50,295 nt of DNA from RGIG4576 sp964536025 (GCA_964536025.1 CAZHXA010000015.1:1-50295), one strand, 5' to 3'; positions 34,910-43,867 are shown, counted from the stretch's first letter. Program-made: numbers and translations. Notes: a model not told the origin generated them from the letters alone.

Positions 34910-36232
34910 TTATTTCTTTCCGTACTCCGGATCAATCTTACGATCAACAAAGTAAGTAACAACCAATGTTGCAGCACAACAAGCCATCACCATCCAGAAG
35001 AAGTTTACATAACCGATTGCTTCTTGAATATAACCTGCAACCATACCAGGCAATAACATACTTGCTGCCATAAATGCTGTACATATTGCATAGTGAGATG
35101 TTTTGAACTCTCCATCAGAAAAATACATCATGTATAACATATAAGCAGTAAAGCCAAATCCATATCCAAATTGTTCAATTGAAATAGCAGTTGATATAAT
35201 TGCTAAATTTGTAGGTTGAGCCATTGCCAAATATACGAATGTTATACAAGGCAATGTCATACAAGCAGCCATAATCCACAAGGATTTTTTCAATCCAAGA
35301 CGAGATGCAAATACTCCACCAAGAATACCACCTACGGTAAGGAATATTGTACCAATTGTACCATAAGCAATACCTACATGGGCTGTTGACATACCAAGAC
35401 CTCCTGTTTCCTGTGAAGCAACTAAGAATGGCATACACAATTTTAACAAAAATGCTTCAGGCAAACGGTAGCACAACATAAAGATAATTGCCAACCATAC
35501 GCCCTTTTTCATGAAATAAGTCTTGAATGAACGACCAAACTCCATTAAAATATCGCTCACTCCAACTTTTCCTTCAATTGTAGGACGATCGGATGCAGGT
35601 TTAGGTATTATAAACAAGTGATATACTGTTACCAAAGCAAATACCACAGTTGCAACTATCAATGTCACTCTCCATGATAGAGGAATATCTTTATATTCCA
35701 ATTCTACCCAACCGGCAATTGCTACAAGCACACCTTGTCCGAAAATATTGGACAAGCGGTAGAATGTTGAACGAATTCCAACAAACTCGGCTTGCGTTCC
35801 GGTATCAAGTCCAAGCATATAAAATCCATCGGCAGCAATATCATGAGTAGCCGAAGCAAAAGCTGTTATAATAAACAATACAAGTGTTATCATAAACATA
35901 CTCATAGGAGTTGTTCCGTTGGCAATGTCTTGAGCACTTGGAATAGGTAATGTAAGTACCAATAAAACAAATGCAATAGACATTATTACTTGCATTGTCA
36001 CTGTCCACCATCTTTTTGTCTTCATTACATCGACAAAAGGACTCCAAAACGGCTTAATCATCCATGGCAGATACAACAAACTTGTAAAAAATGCCATGTC
36101 ACCATTTGGAACACCCATTTTGGCAAACATCATCACCGAAATGTTATTTACAAGGAAATAAGGGATTCCTTGTGCAAAATAAAGTGTAGGCACCCAAGTC
36201 CAAGGGTTTCTTCTATGTTTTACGTTTCCCAT
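34910..36232 (-). CDS. ampG: AmpG-type muropeptide permease (MFS)
   Basis: The 440-residue protein has about twelve hydrophobic helices of the major facilitator superfamily. Its N-terminus, 'WVPTLYFAQGIPYFLVNNISVMMFAKMGV' with 'PWMIKPFWSPFVD', is the AmpG/acetyl-CoA-transporter pattern. AmpG imports anhydromuropeptides or disaccharides in proton symport. Here, next to NamZ and a SpoIID-domain gene, it may prefer MurNAc-containing saccharides or free MurNAc, as no PTS or other MurNAc transporter is seen. Its start lies 9 bases after the SpoIID-domain gene. Confidence 0.88.
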   Translation of the reverse strand: MGNVKHRRNPWTWVPTLYFAQGIPYFLVNNISVMMFAKMGVPNGDMAFFTSLLYLPWMIKPFWSPFVDVMKTKRWWTVTMQVIMSIAFVLLVLTLPIPSAQDIANGTTPMSMFMITLVLFIITAFASATHDIAADGFYMLGLDTGTQAEFVGIRSTFYRLSNIFGQGVLVAIAGWVELEYKDIPLSWRVTLIVATVVFALVTVYHLFIIPKPASDRPTIEGKVGVSDILMEFGRSFKTYFMKKGVWLAIIFMLCYRLPEAFLLKLCMPFLVASQETGGLGMSTAHVGIAYGTIGTIFLTVGGILGGVFASRLGLKKSLWIMAACMTLPCITFVYLAMAQPTNLAIISTAISIEQFGYGFGFTAYMLYMMYFSDGEFKTSHYAICTAFMAASMLLPGMVAGYIQEAIGYVNFFWMVMACCAATLVVTYFVDRKIDPEYGKK

Positions 36233-36241
36233 ATCGTTATA

Positions 36242-37561
36242 TTAATATAATTTATCTATTGATGCGTTAATAAAATAATGTAATAGGATTTCTTTATAAT
36301 TGTAACCTTTTTCTCCCATTACGGCAGCTCCTATCTGGCACAATCCTACACCATGCCCCCAACCGGCACCGTGCAAAATAAACTTTTGAGGAACACCATT
36401 TTCATCAACATTTTGTTTTTCTACGACAAAAGCTGAACTATATAAATGTGAAGGAGATAAAGTGCGACGTATTTCCAATTCTTTACCTATTATTTGTATT
36501 TTCTTATCACCCACAATCTTCAAGCGATACAATCGTGCTGAAGTTCCACGGGCAATAGGCTCCAAATCAAGAATAGTTCCATAATCGACTCCGGAACGTT
36601 CCTTTATCAATTTTGACAATTCCTCTTGAGTATATTCTACTTTCCAACGATAGAAATCGGTAGTTTCTTGGTCATAGTTGTTAAGTACTTGAGAAAGAAT
36701 TTGCTTATCATTTGTATTACAATAAGCATCGGGAGCATTAAGAATCCATTCGCGAGCATTTTCTTCAACTGTCAAATCGGGGAAATCCATTTCGTTATCG
36801 CCATCAAGTCTTCCTACAAGATAATCATAATGTTTAGGTTCCCAACAATTCTCAAATTCTTCATACACGCCACCACAACTCTTTGAAAAACGTGCATCAC
36901 AAAGTTCCCCATCATAAGTAAGAACTTCACCCCAAGTTGCTTTGATAGCATCACGCACTGTTTGTGTTGATGAACGTGTTATACCTTGATAACGTTGACA
37001 ATGGTCATCTGCACAAACGTCAAAATTAAAATGGTCTTCGCGATCATACCAACGCACAAGCTCATCTTCGGTTTGTGTACACGCACAATATTTTTCCTTG
37101 CTTTCGGCAAGCTTTTTACTTTTATCCATTTGAGCAAGTAACCAACTGCGAGAAATCACTGCATGAGCTTTCAATAATTCCAAAGAAGCAGTTGCACTCA
37201 TTTCACTTGAAATTACACTCAACAAATATTCTTCAACCGAAAGAATATTTACCGGACAAATTGCACCATGTTCTACAATAAGTCTCAATGAGCCACGAAA
37301 CGACTGATTTTCTTTACGTTCCCAGTGAAAATTTACACCTATTGTTACACCAACCAATTCAAAAGATTCGGTTTCGGCATTACTCGGTTCAAAAAGCAAT
37401 TCATCATATTCGGTTCCGTTCCAACACACTTTTCCATTAACAAGCGTTGCTGATTGTTCACCGGTAACCACTGTACCATTTACTTTATAATCACCATGCA
37501 AAATGAAATCCACATTAGGTTCATGCATGATACCAACTTTTACTTGAGGTACATTACTCAT
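36242..37561 (-). CDS. SpoIID/LytB-domain protein without signal peptide
   Basis: The 439-residue protein contains a SpoIID/LytB domain. 'ICPVNILSVEEYLLSVISSEMSATASLELLKAHAVISRSWLL' includes the Glu of 'SSEM' equivalent to the SpoIID lytic transglycosylase acid. The conserved Cys/Gly-rich stretch is 'FSKSCGGVYEEFENCW', and the end is 'HGAGWGHGVGLCQIGAAVMGEKGYNYKEILLHYF'. SpoIID cleaves glycan strands that lack stem peptides. The N-terminus (MSNVPQVKVGIMHEPNVDF) is not a signal sequence, so the protein appears cytosolic, which is odd for a glycan-strand enzyme. It is 2 bases from the DUF4922 gene and 9 from ampG. A cytosolic muropeptide or oligosaccharide cleavage role is inferred. Confidence 0.88.
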   Translation of the reverse strand: MSNVPQVKVGIMHEPNVDFILHGDYKVNGTVVTGEQSATLVNGKVCWNGTEYDELLFEPSNAETESFELVGVTIGVNFHWERKENQSFRGSLRLIVEHGAICPVNILSVEEYLLSVISSEMSATASLELLKAHAVISRSWLLAQMDKSKKLAESKEKYCACTQTEDELVRWYDREDHFNFDVCADDHCQRYQGITRSSTQTVRDAIKATWGEVLTYDGELCDARFSKSCGGVYEEFENCWEPKHYDYLVGRLDGDNEMDFPDLTVEENAREWILNAPDAYCNTNDKQILSQVLNNYDQETTDFYRWKVEYTQEELSKLIKERSGVDYGTILDLEPIARGTSARLYRLKIVGDKKIQIIGKELEIRRTLSPSHLYSSAFVVEKQNVDENGVPQKFILHGAGWGHGVGLCQIGAAVMGEKGYNYKEILLHYFINASIDKLY

Positions 37562-37563
37562 AT

Positions 37564-38499
37564 TTATTCTTTTATGGTATTAATCAACTTTTCTGCATCG
37601 ACTTCGCTAAAGCATACTTCATCAAGTATCATTTGAACATCTTCAGAAGTAATCTTTTCAAAGTCTTTTTCCAAAGGAGTGATAAACACACCTCCCATAT
37701 CTACCGAAGCAGGAGAAATAAGAATATTAGCATCTCCTTCGGCTGAATAACAAGACGGACGATGTTGTTTTCTTGGGAATACTGCAATCATCCATTTTTT
37801 TCCTTCTACCCAGCATAGGATATTAAGCATTGCTTCTGTTTCATCCTCTTTTTGAGGTAAAGCAGCAAACAATTCATTAAATAGAGCTACACCAGATTCT
37901 TTATTATCGGCTTCTACTACAAAAGCTACACGTCCAAGCCCTTTTACATAGTTAATTTTAGCACCTTCGACTTCCTTAACCAAAGTTTTTTCGCCTTTTG
38001 ACATATCGGTATCAAAAGTCATAAATCCTTTATTTCCTGCTTGGAAATGCATGTGGTCAGGAGCAGATGCACCACACTTAGGTCCGTTATAGAATAAAAT
38101 ATATTCAGGCAACAATGTTGCTAATGACATCATATCTCCTATACGTCCTGAAATCAATTGGTCAGTATGGTCGTTACACGGAATTGTCAAGTGACGAGGA
38201 AAAATTGGAAAAGGGTTTATTAACACTGTATAATTTTCCCAAGCAAGACCTTCTTGTACTGCCGGGCGATTAGCCTCACACAAGAAACATTTTCTTTCTT
38301 TCAAAGACTTTGCATCAACTTTTGCAGCACTTGATACGATACGTCCGGGATTAAATTGAACATTGAAAGTGGCATTACCCACTTTCAATGTCTTTACCTT
38401 TACACCCTTGAGCGCATCAAAGTTATTTTTAGCCGTTTCCCACACTTCAAATTGGCGTTGAAACAGGCTCTCTACGTCCTTAGATGTGAATACTGCCAT
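37564..38499 (-). CDS. DUF4922 protein, GalT/HIT-like fold
   Basis: The 311-residue cytosolic protein looks like a member of DUF4922. It has features of the GalT/HIT superfamily: 'KERKCFLCEANRP' (paired cysteines), 'YTVLINPFPIFPRHLTIPCNDHTDQ', and the His-x-His-x-Gln motif in 'PDHMHFQAGNKGF'. Gln in the last position is typical of nucleotidyltransferases and phosphorylases of this superfamily rather than of HIT hydrolases. It may therefore move NMP onto or off a sugar phosphate. It is sandwiched between the glycosyltransferase (5 bases) and the SpoIID-domain gene (2 bases). The actual reaction is unknown. Confidence 0.82.
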   Translation of the reverse strand: MAVFTSKDVESLFQRQFEVWETAKNNFDALKGVKVKTLKVGNATFNVQFNPGRIVSSAAKVDAKSLKERKCFLCEANRPAVQEGLAWENYTVLINPFPIFPRHLTIPCNDHTDQLISGRIGDMMSLATLLPEYILFYNGPKCGASAPDHMHFQAGNKGFMTFDTDMSKGEKTLVKEVEGAKINYVKGLGRVAFVVEADNKESGVALFNELFAALPQKEDETEAMLNILCWVEGKKWMIAVFPRKQHRPSCYSAEGDANILISPASVDMGGVFITPLEKDFEKITSEDVQMILDEVCFSEVDAEKLINTIKE

Positions 38500-38504
38500 A
38501 TCTA

Positions 38505-39968
38505 TTAAGCTTTCTTATTTTTTGCAATACGAGCTTCCAATTCCCATGTACGGATACGGTCTTTATACAAGTTGTGACCATTCATCTTAACGATATCCAA
38601 TGATGCATCACTGTTATCATCCCAACGACGACACATGTAAACAGGTTCGTAAATACGTCCTATTTGATAGTTACGAGAAATGTTCAAACCAAGGGCATAG
38701 TCTTCACCATAGCTTGTATTAGGCACTTTCACGTCACGAAGAACAGGAGTGTAGAATGCACGAGGAGCACCAAGACCATTGATACGAAGAGCATTATTAC
38801 GTCCATTTTCCGGAGTCCATTCTTTGTGGTCGATAATACCCGGAGCAATCATGTTCATATTAAAGTCGGTCATCATGTATGTACCTACTACCATTGCACA
38901 ATTTTGTTCATAGAACGCATTCACCATTGTTTGAAGAGTATTTTCGTCCTTATAAACGTCATCACTATCCAATTGAACAATGAATTTACCACATTTTGGA
39001 TGGTATGCACCAAGATTCCAACAACCGCCAATTCCAAGATCTTTACGTTCTGGAATAATGTGAATTAGACGTTCATCATCTTTAAATTCTTGAATTGCTT
39101 CTGTTGTTCCATCGGTAGAACCATTATCTACAACGATAAGGTTAAATTTGAAATTACATTTTTGAGACAATACTGATTTAATTGCATCGCGAATAGTACG
39201 AATACGATTACGCACCGGAATCATAACAGATGCTTCAACTTCAAATTCGCCCTTATTGAATTCTATTTTTTCAAATTCTGGAGCAAGATAACCACCAATT
39301 GCTTTCAAGTGTTCGGTACAAGCTTGTTCCATTTCGATTTGACGACCACGATTCTTAGGATCTACATAGTCGAATATTTTTTCACCACTCTTACGAGTAT
39401 CTTGTTGTACATCACTGTATAAATATTCATTAATATGAACGAGATTTGCCAAACGAGAAACTCTCAAACGCAAATCATATAAACCTGCATGTTCATATTC
39501 TTTATCTATACCTGCAACAGCTTCTTTTAAAGTAGCAGCATTAAATAAAAGTACTGAACCAAAATCAAAATCATCGCGAAGGCTACCAAATTGATAATCA
39601 ATCACTGGAGCATTAGCTTGTTTTCCGTCAACAACTTGATAATGATCGGCATAAACCATACCTGCACCACTATCAGAAGCCAGCTTGGTCATTCTTTCAA
39701 CAGCAAACATGCCCGGAACCAAAGTATCATACTTTGTATAAAGAAGAACAAAGTCTGCATCAGCTTTTTCGGCAATTTTCTTGATGGTATCTGTTGCATA
39801 AAGTGATTTAATTTCAATAGATTCACATCCTTCAAGAGAACCTTCAGCTTCTTCAGTCTTCAAAAGATAAACTTTCTTAACTTGTTCACTTGATTTCAAA
39901 GCTTCTACTGTAGCCTTAGCTTGTTCTGCACTCGCAAATGGTACGAAACAATTTATTGTCTTACTCAT
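38505..39968 (-). CDS. family 2 glycosyltransferase with extra N-terminal domain
   Basis: The 487-residue soluble protein has a GT-A glycosyltransferase domain from about residue 245. The start is 'EASVMIPVRNRIRTIRDAIKSVL', followed by 'NLIVVDNGSTDGTTEAI' and the metal-binding 'KFIVQLDSDDVYKDENT' (DxD-type). The first 240 residues ('INCFVPFASAEQAKATVEALK') look like a second, degenerate GT-A-like fold without obvious DxD. No membrane helix or signal is seen, so it works in the cytosol. It is the second gene of the salvage run, 42 bases after the amidase gene and 5 before DUF4922. Donor and acceptor are unknown. Confidence 0.85.
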   Translation of the reverse strand: MSKTINCFVPFASAEQAKATVEALKSSEQVKKVYLLKTEEAEGSLEGCESIEIKSLYATDTIKKIAEKADADFVLLYTKYDTLVPGMFAVERMTKLASDSGAGMVYADHYQVVDGKQANAPVIDYQFGSLRDDFDFGSVLLFNAATLKEAVAGIDKEYEHAGLYDLRLRVSRLANLVHINEYLYSDVQQDTRKSGEKIFDYVDPKNRGRQIEMEQACTEHLKAIGGYLAPEFEKIEFNKGEFEVEASVMIPVRNRIRTIRDAIKSVLSQKCNFKFNLIVVDNGSTDGTTEAIQEFKDDERLIHIIPERKDLGIGGCWNLGAYHPKCGKFIVQLDSDDVYKDENTLQTMVNAFYEQNCAMVVGTYMMTDFNMNMIAPGIIDHKEWTPENGRNNALRINGLGAPRAFYTPVLRDVKVPNTSYGEDYALGLNISRNYQIGRIYEPVYMCRRWDDNSDASLDIVKMNGHNLYKDRIRTWELEARIAKNKKA

Positions 39969-40010
39969 TGTCTTATTGATTTAGTTATATAATTATTATT
40001 AGTTATTTCT

Positions 40011-43000
40011 TTATTTATTTTCAAAAAATCTCAATACTCGATTCATCAAAGCATTACGCTTATCATCTCCTGAAATTACTTCAAACGGTATTCCCATAAC
40101 GAATGTTTTATATCCGTTTTTAAAAGTTGCGACTCCTGCAGGTATATTATTTTCAGAATAGCGTAAAACGGTTGCTCCTGTTTTGGTATCGGCAGGGAAG
40201 ACTGCATCAGGTGATTCTATCGCATAAATTTTATCATTCAATGACACTTCATATTCCCAAGTACCCACATCACTAAGGGCTTTGTGTATGCTTGGTACTG
40301 CATATATCGCACCCTCTGCTGCAGCTTGTCCTACTCTCCATTTATATCCAAGAATATCGGCTGCAAAAGTTTTTTCTTCTTCAACCGCATTTTTCTTATC
40401 CCAAATATCACTTGCTATGAAAGAACCTGTTAGCATTACGTTACCTCCGGTACGTGTATATTCTGTTAATGCATTCATCAACTCCGGAGTCATAGTTTTA
40501 AATCTATTAGGCACCTCACCACGTCCTATTTGAATTTCTTTTTGTTTACCCATTATAATATCTACAACAGGAAATTCGCTTGCTGTTATAGATTTTTCCA
40601 CAAATGCCGACATACTGCTTGACACAAAAGAATAGCCTGAAGCCATCACTGAAGCACCATGTATTATAGGATAATCAAATGTATTACCGGCTATAACTTT
40701 ATCTTCATAATTAGAACGGCTTGCTCCAAAGCCTCCTGCATCATCGTCCATCCAAGGAATATCACGACGATATTCAAATTGAGAACCTATATAACTTATA
40801 TCATTGATATATGGAACTCCCGGGTCTTTTATATCATAAAAACCTGCTATTTTACCTGCATCAAACCAATCGGGTGCTGAAACTCTTGTAAATCCGTTTA
40901 CTATCATCACAGTACCTTTAGATTCGGAAGCTATTCCCAATGAAAGCACTTCACTTGGGAAGCTCTTTCCACCATCATTCATTGCTACAATCTTATAGCT
41001 ATGAATCAAGTTATCATTGACTTCTGTTTCATATTGTGGATTAACAGTTTTTGCCACAAATTTGAATGCACCCTTTCCTATACGTTCATAAATTAAATAA
41101 CTTGAAGCATCTGAATTTTCAGTCAATGTATCAACTGTAGGTTTCCATGTCAACAAGAACTTATTATCTCCTTGAGGTGCTATTGCAAATGAATTTACTG
41201 GCAATGGTTGAACCATATAAGAACGTCCATCACGCTTTGCTATAAATTGAAGCATACCTTTATATATCGCACGGCTGACAGTAAAACGGAATGTAGGATC
41301 CAAACCATATTTCATATCAGCAAAATTTTGATGTGAAAGAAGTTCAAGAAGCATGGTAGGAACTTCAGGTACACGAGCTTCAGCATAAGAGCGATCCCAC
41401 ATTGCACGACGCATCCACTTGGAATCAAATTTTGCCCTCACATCGTTTACAATGTTTGTCATAATTAAATCGGTCAAATCTCTTGATAAAATACGAGGTG
41501 TTCCATCGGCATATTTATCAAACTTTTTAGACATATAAATACCTAAAGTGCCTATAACAGAATCATTTGGAGTAACACCGGCATCAGAATGGAACGCAAA
41601 AGCCAAATCCACCGGAATGTTCAACCCATTTGCTTTAGGATTCACTCGAGAACCTCCTGCCAAATAATTGACCCAATGACCTCGGCAACTGTAATCATCG
41701 GTATAGTCGTTTTTACCTTGTGTAGGTGAATAAACACTGTCGGGAACACCAGCCCATTGTAAAAAGTAACGTGCACCTTCGGTAAAGCGTGGATAATTAC
41801 TCAATTGCCAACGATAATCAACATCGGGCAATTCTATATCTTGAGGCTTTTTATCGTCAGAACTTTTTACATTTTCGCTCATCAATTGAACCTTACGTGC
41901 AATATTACCCATACCTCCGCCTATTTTAACTGCATCGGCTGTAATTACGCCCGATTCTTTAGAATAATTACTTATTTCAACAACTGCTTCATTTAAACCT
42001 GCTTTTAATGGAAAATGACCTAAATACAACCATGTACCTCCACCCATTTTTTGATTTACTAAGAATGTTTTGGTGCCGGCTTGACTATTAACCTTATATT
42101 GCACATCTTTCACACTCTTTGGCATAGTGACATAAGATATGTATACGGCATAATTTCCATCTGCCGGAACTTCGGCACTCCACTTTGCAGTTGAAACTTT
42201 TTGTTTATTCTTTGAAGTGTTTATTATACGATAAGAGCCTTCTTTAAAAGGATTCTCATAATTATGATATTCTTTACGATTGTACGCAAAGCCTTCGTTT
42301 TGACCATCATGCCATCTTTCTCCTTTTCTATGTTCGGAATATCCCTTATAAGCATAAGTTCCATCGGCATCAATTACTTGTTCAAAGGTATTAATATCAC
42401 GTTCACGAGGGCTAAAAACATAAGCTCCAGCATTTTCAAGCATAGGCATCAAGAACGGCATTACGTAGCTTTGTGTATACAAATCCTCTACAGTTTGCAT
42501 AAGGCGTGCACGTTGCCATTCCCAGCGATTTAATTTTGATTCAAAATACCATCCATGGCTTTGCCATAGAGCTATAATATTTCCACTTAAACCTTGTTCA
42601 AAATTATCATTAGCATCTTGAGAAGTTATGAATTTATCATTAACCTTTCTGTATTTTTTAGAATAAACAGGCAAGTACTTTCGAGCGTCAACACCCTTAA
42701 TTGTCAAATTTACACTATAAGCTTTATATTTTGCAGGCAAAGTTTCAAGCACAAGGCTTTTTACATTGTTTAATGTTATCTCAGTAAACGGAATGTATGA
42801 ATAAACTTCATTTAAATCCACTGTTAGGATTTGTTTTTTTTCATTTACTGTCACGTTTTTCACCTTTATCGCCCCAACTTCCATATTTGCCGGAATTGAA
42901 GATACGATTTTAGTTTCAATGCTATCTTTCAATTCAGTAGAAAGCGATGCTTGTGCGTTTGCACCCGCAACGCCCATCATACAAACAGACAAAAATGTCA

Positions 43001-43016
43001 AGAAATGTTTTCTCAT
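40011..43016 (-). CDS. secreted N-acetylmuramoyl-L-alanine amidase-like protein with golvesin and FN3 domains
   Basis: The 1001-residue protein has a Sec signal peptide (likely cleavage after ANA-21). An amidase_3-like fold is split. Its first half (about 165-230) has 'IIALWQSHGWYF' (metal His) and 'LENAGAYVFSPRERD'. After an inserted golvesin-like beta domain (about 255-370) and a linker, the second half has 'DLAFAFHSDAGV' (metal His) and 'VPTMLLELLSHQNFADM' (catalytic-type Glu). A fibronectin-III-like region (about 625-715) and a C-terminal domain with 'YTRTGGNVMLTGSFIASD' complete it. Homologues are often labelled 'xanthan lyase', a label I would not trust. As first gene of the salvage run, it probably trims stem peptides from peptidoglycan outside the cytoplasm. 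Confidence 0.8.
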   Translation of the reverse strand: MRKHFLTFLSVCMMGVAGANAQASLSTELKDSIETKIVSSIPANMEVGAIKVKNVTVNEKKQILTVDLNEVYSYIPFTEITLNNVKSLVLETLPAKYKAYSVNLTIKGVDARKYLPVYSKKYRKVNDKFITSQDANDNFEQGLSGNIIALWQSHGWYFESKLNRWEWQRARLMQTVEDLYTQSYVMPFLMPMLENAGAYVFSPRERDINTFEQVIDADGTYAYKGYSEHRKGERWHDGQNEGFAYNRKEYHNYENPFKEGSYRIINTSKNKQKVSTAKWSAEVPADGNYAVYISYVTMPKSVKDVQYKVNSQAGTKTFLVNQKMGGGTWLYLGHFPLKAGLNEAVVEISNYSKESGVITADAVKIGGGMGNIARKVQLMSENVKSSDDKKPQDIELPDVDYRWQLSNYPRFTEGARYFLQWAGVPDSVYSPTQGKNDYTDDYSCRGHWVNYLAGGSRVNPKANGLNIPVDLAFAFHSDAGVTPNDSVIGTLGIYMSKKFDKYADGTPRILSRDLTDLIMTNIVNDVRAKFDSKWMRRAMWDRSYAEARVPEVPTMLLELLSHQNFADMKYGLDPTFRFTVSRAIYKGMLQFIAKRDGRSYMVQPLPVNSFAIAPQGDNKFLLTWKPTVDTLTENSDASSYLIYERIGKGAFKFVAKTVNPQYETEVNDNLIHSYKIVAMNDGGKSFPSEVLSLGIASESKGTVMIVNGFTRVSAPDWFDAGKIAGFYDIKDPGVPYINDISYIGSQFEYRRDIPWMDDDAGGFGASRSNYEDKVIAGNTFDYPIIHGASVMASGYSFVSSSMSAFVEKSITASEFPVVDIIMGKQKEIQIGRGEVPNRFKTMTPELMNALTEYTRTGGNVMLTGSFIASDIWDKKNAVEEEKTFAADILGYKWRVGQAAAEGAIYAVPSIHKALSDVGTWEYEVSLNDKIYAIESPDAVFPADTKTGATVLRYSENNIPAGVATFKNGYKTFVMGIPFEVISGDDKRNALMNRVLRFFENK

Positions 43017-43095
43017 AATTGTGTAAGTTTTTTATTCCTTAGCAATAGTTCTTTCGCCTTTTTCTTGTTAAAAAATACAATTACGGCAATTCATA

Positions 43096-43127
43096 CAAAT
43101 GTAGCACTTTAACTTCACATTACGAAA
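43096..43127 (-). promoter_or_regulatory. promoter of the peptidoglycan-salvage operon
   Basis: TTTC (43124-43127), a 20-base spacer and TACATTTG (43096-43103) on the minus strand fit the sigma-ABfr pattern with one mismatch upstream. The leader to the amidase ATG would be about 75 bases. No equally good promoter was noticed in the short gaps between the next nine genes. Confidence 0.65.
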
Positions 43128-43214
43128 CAAAAAATGGCTTATTTATTCAAATATAAACATATTTTAAACATTAAGCCACTTTTTAAAATTTAATCTATGC
43201 GTTTTTTTGCAATT

Positions 43215-43790
43215 TTATCGCTTATAAGTCAAATAATACCACGAATCGACTGGAACTCCGTTTTTTACACCCGGAGTAAACGCTGGCAAGGATTGAAGCA
43301 CTGTTATAATCTCCGGTTTATACTCATCGGAATATCCACAACTGGAAAATTGCACTCTTCCTACCGAACCATCTTTTTTAACCACCATACTAACTCTAAA
43401 TGTTGCTTTTTCCCCTTTTCCTGCCTTACGAAGTTGTTTTTTAAGCAATTTCTTCAAGTTTTTCTCTCCATCGGGATACTTTGGAGAACTTTCTGTTTCA
43501 TTATCGTCAAGAGAATATACCGCATCCGGGCTTGCTCCTATTTCAGTCGGCATTTCTTGATTTTTTTGTTCTACTTGCTTAGGTTCTTGCTCTTTAACTT
43601 TTTCTTTTTTCTTACTTTCCTTTTTTTGAACTGTAACAGCCTTGATAGTATCTACTTTTTCAGCCACTGTATCCACTTTTTCCGATGATGTTTCAATTGT
43701 TGTATCTTGCTTATTTGTAGACAAATCACATGAAGTGACAATCAATGAAAATAATACTGATGATAAAAATAATTCTGTAAGTTTCTTCAT
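43215..43790 (-). CDS. lipoprotein with TonB-like C-terminal domain
   Basis: From the start chosen here the protein has 191 residues. It begins MKKLTELFLSSVLFSLIVTS followed by Cys, with lipobox V18-T19-S20-C21. A Lys/Glu/Thr-rich linker follows (about 25-90). The C-terminal domain is of TonB type, 'FRVSMVVKKDGSVGRVQFSSCG...VLQSLPAFTPGVKNGVPVDSWYYLTYKR'. An ATG at 43835 would lie upstream of the predicted start of transcription, so 43790 is preferred. True TonB energises outer-membrane receptors and has a transmembrane anchor. A lipid-anchored version might be a periplasmic scaffold or an accessory, and no ExbB/ExbD genes are nearby. The function is uncertain. Confidence 0.82.
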   Translation of the reverse strand: MKKLTELFLSSVLFSLIVTSCDLSTNKQDTTIETSSEKVDTVAEKVDTIKAVTVQKKESKKKEKVKEQEPKQVEQKNQEMPTEIGASPDAVYSLDDNETESSPKYPDGEKNLKKLLKKQLRKAGKGEKATFRVSMVVKKDGSVGRVQFSSCGYSDEYKPEIITVLQSLPAFTPGVKNGVPVDSWYYLTYKR

Positions 43791-43812
43791 AATTTCATAA
43801 AATTTAACCCTG

Positions 43813-43854
43813 CAAAGGTAGGTAAAGTATAGCAATTTTTCAAATTGCTATACT
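43813..43854 (-). promoter_or_regulatory. sigma-ABfr promoter with overlapping 29-base inverted repeat
   Basis: TTTG (43841-43844), a 20-base spacer and TACCTTTG (43813-43820) match the consensus exactly. AGTATAGCAATTT and AAATTGCTATACT, separated by 3 bases, form a perfect 13-bp inverted repeat (43826-43854) centred on the -33 box. This is the geometry expected of a repressor site. It also decides the downstream start codon at 43790. Confidence 0.8.
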
Positions 43855-43867
43855 ACACGATATAACA

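Noticed and set aside
43197..43688. Plus-strand 163-codon frame opposite the TonB-like gene
   Set aside because: Its Phe/Leu-rich 'membrane' look arises from reading Lys/Glu-rich codons on the opposite strand.
43791..43835. Upstream ATG of the TonB-like lipoprotein
   Set aside because: It overlaps the promoter spacer and -7 box, so it should not be in the mRNA; the start at 43790 gives a clean lipoprotein signal.
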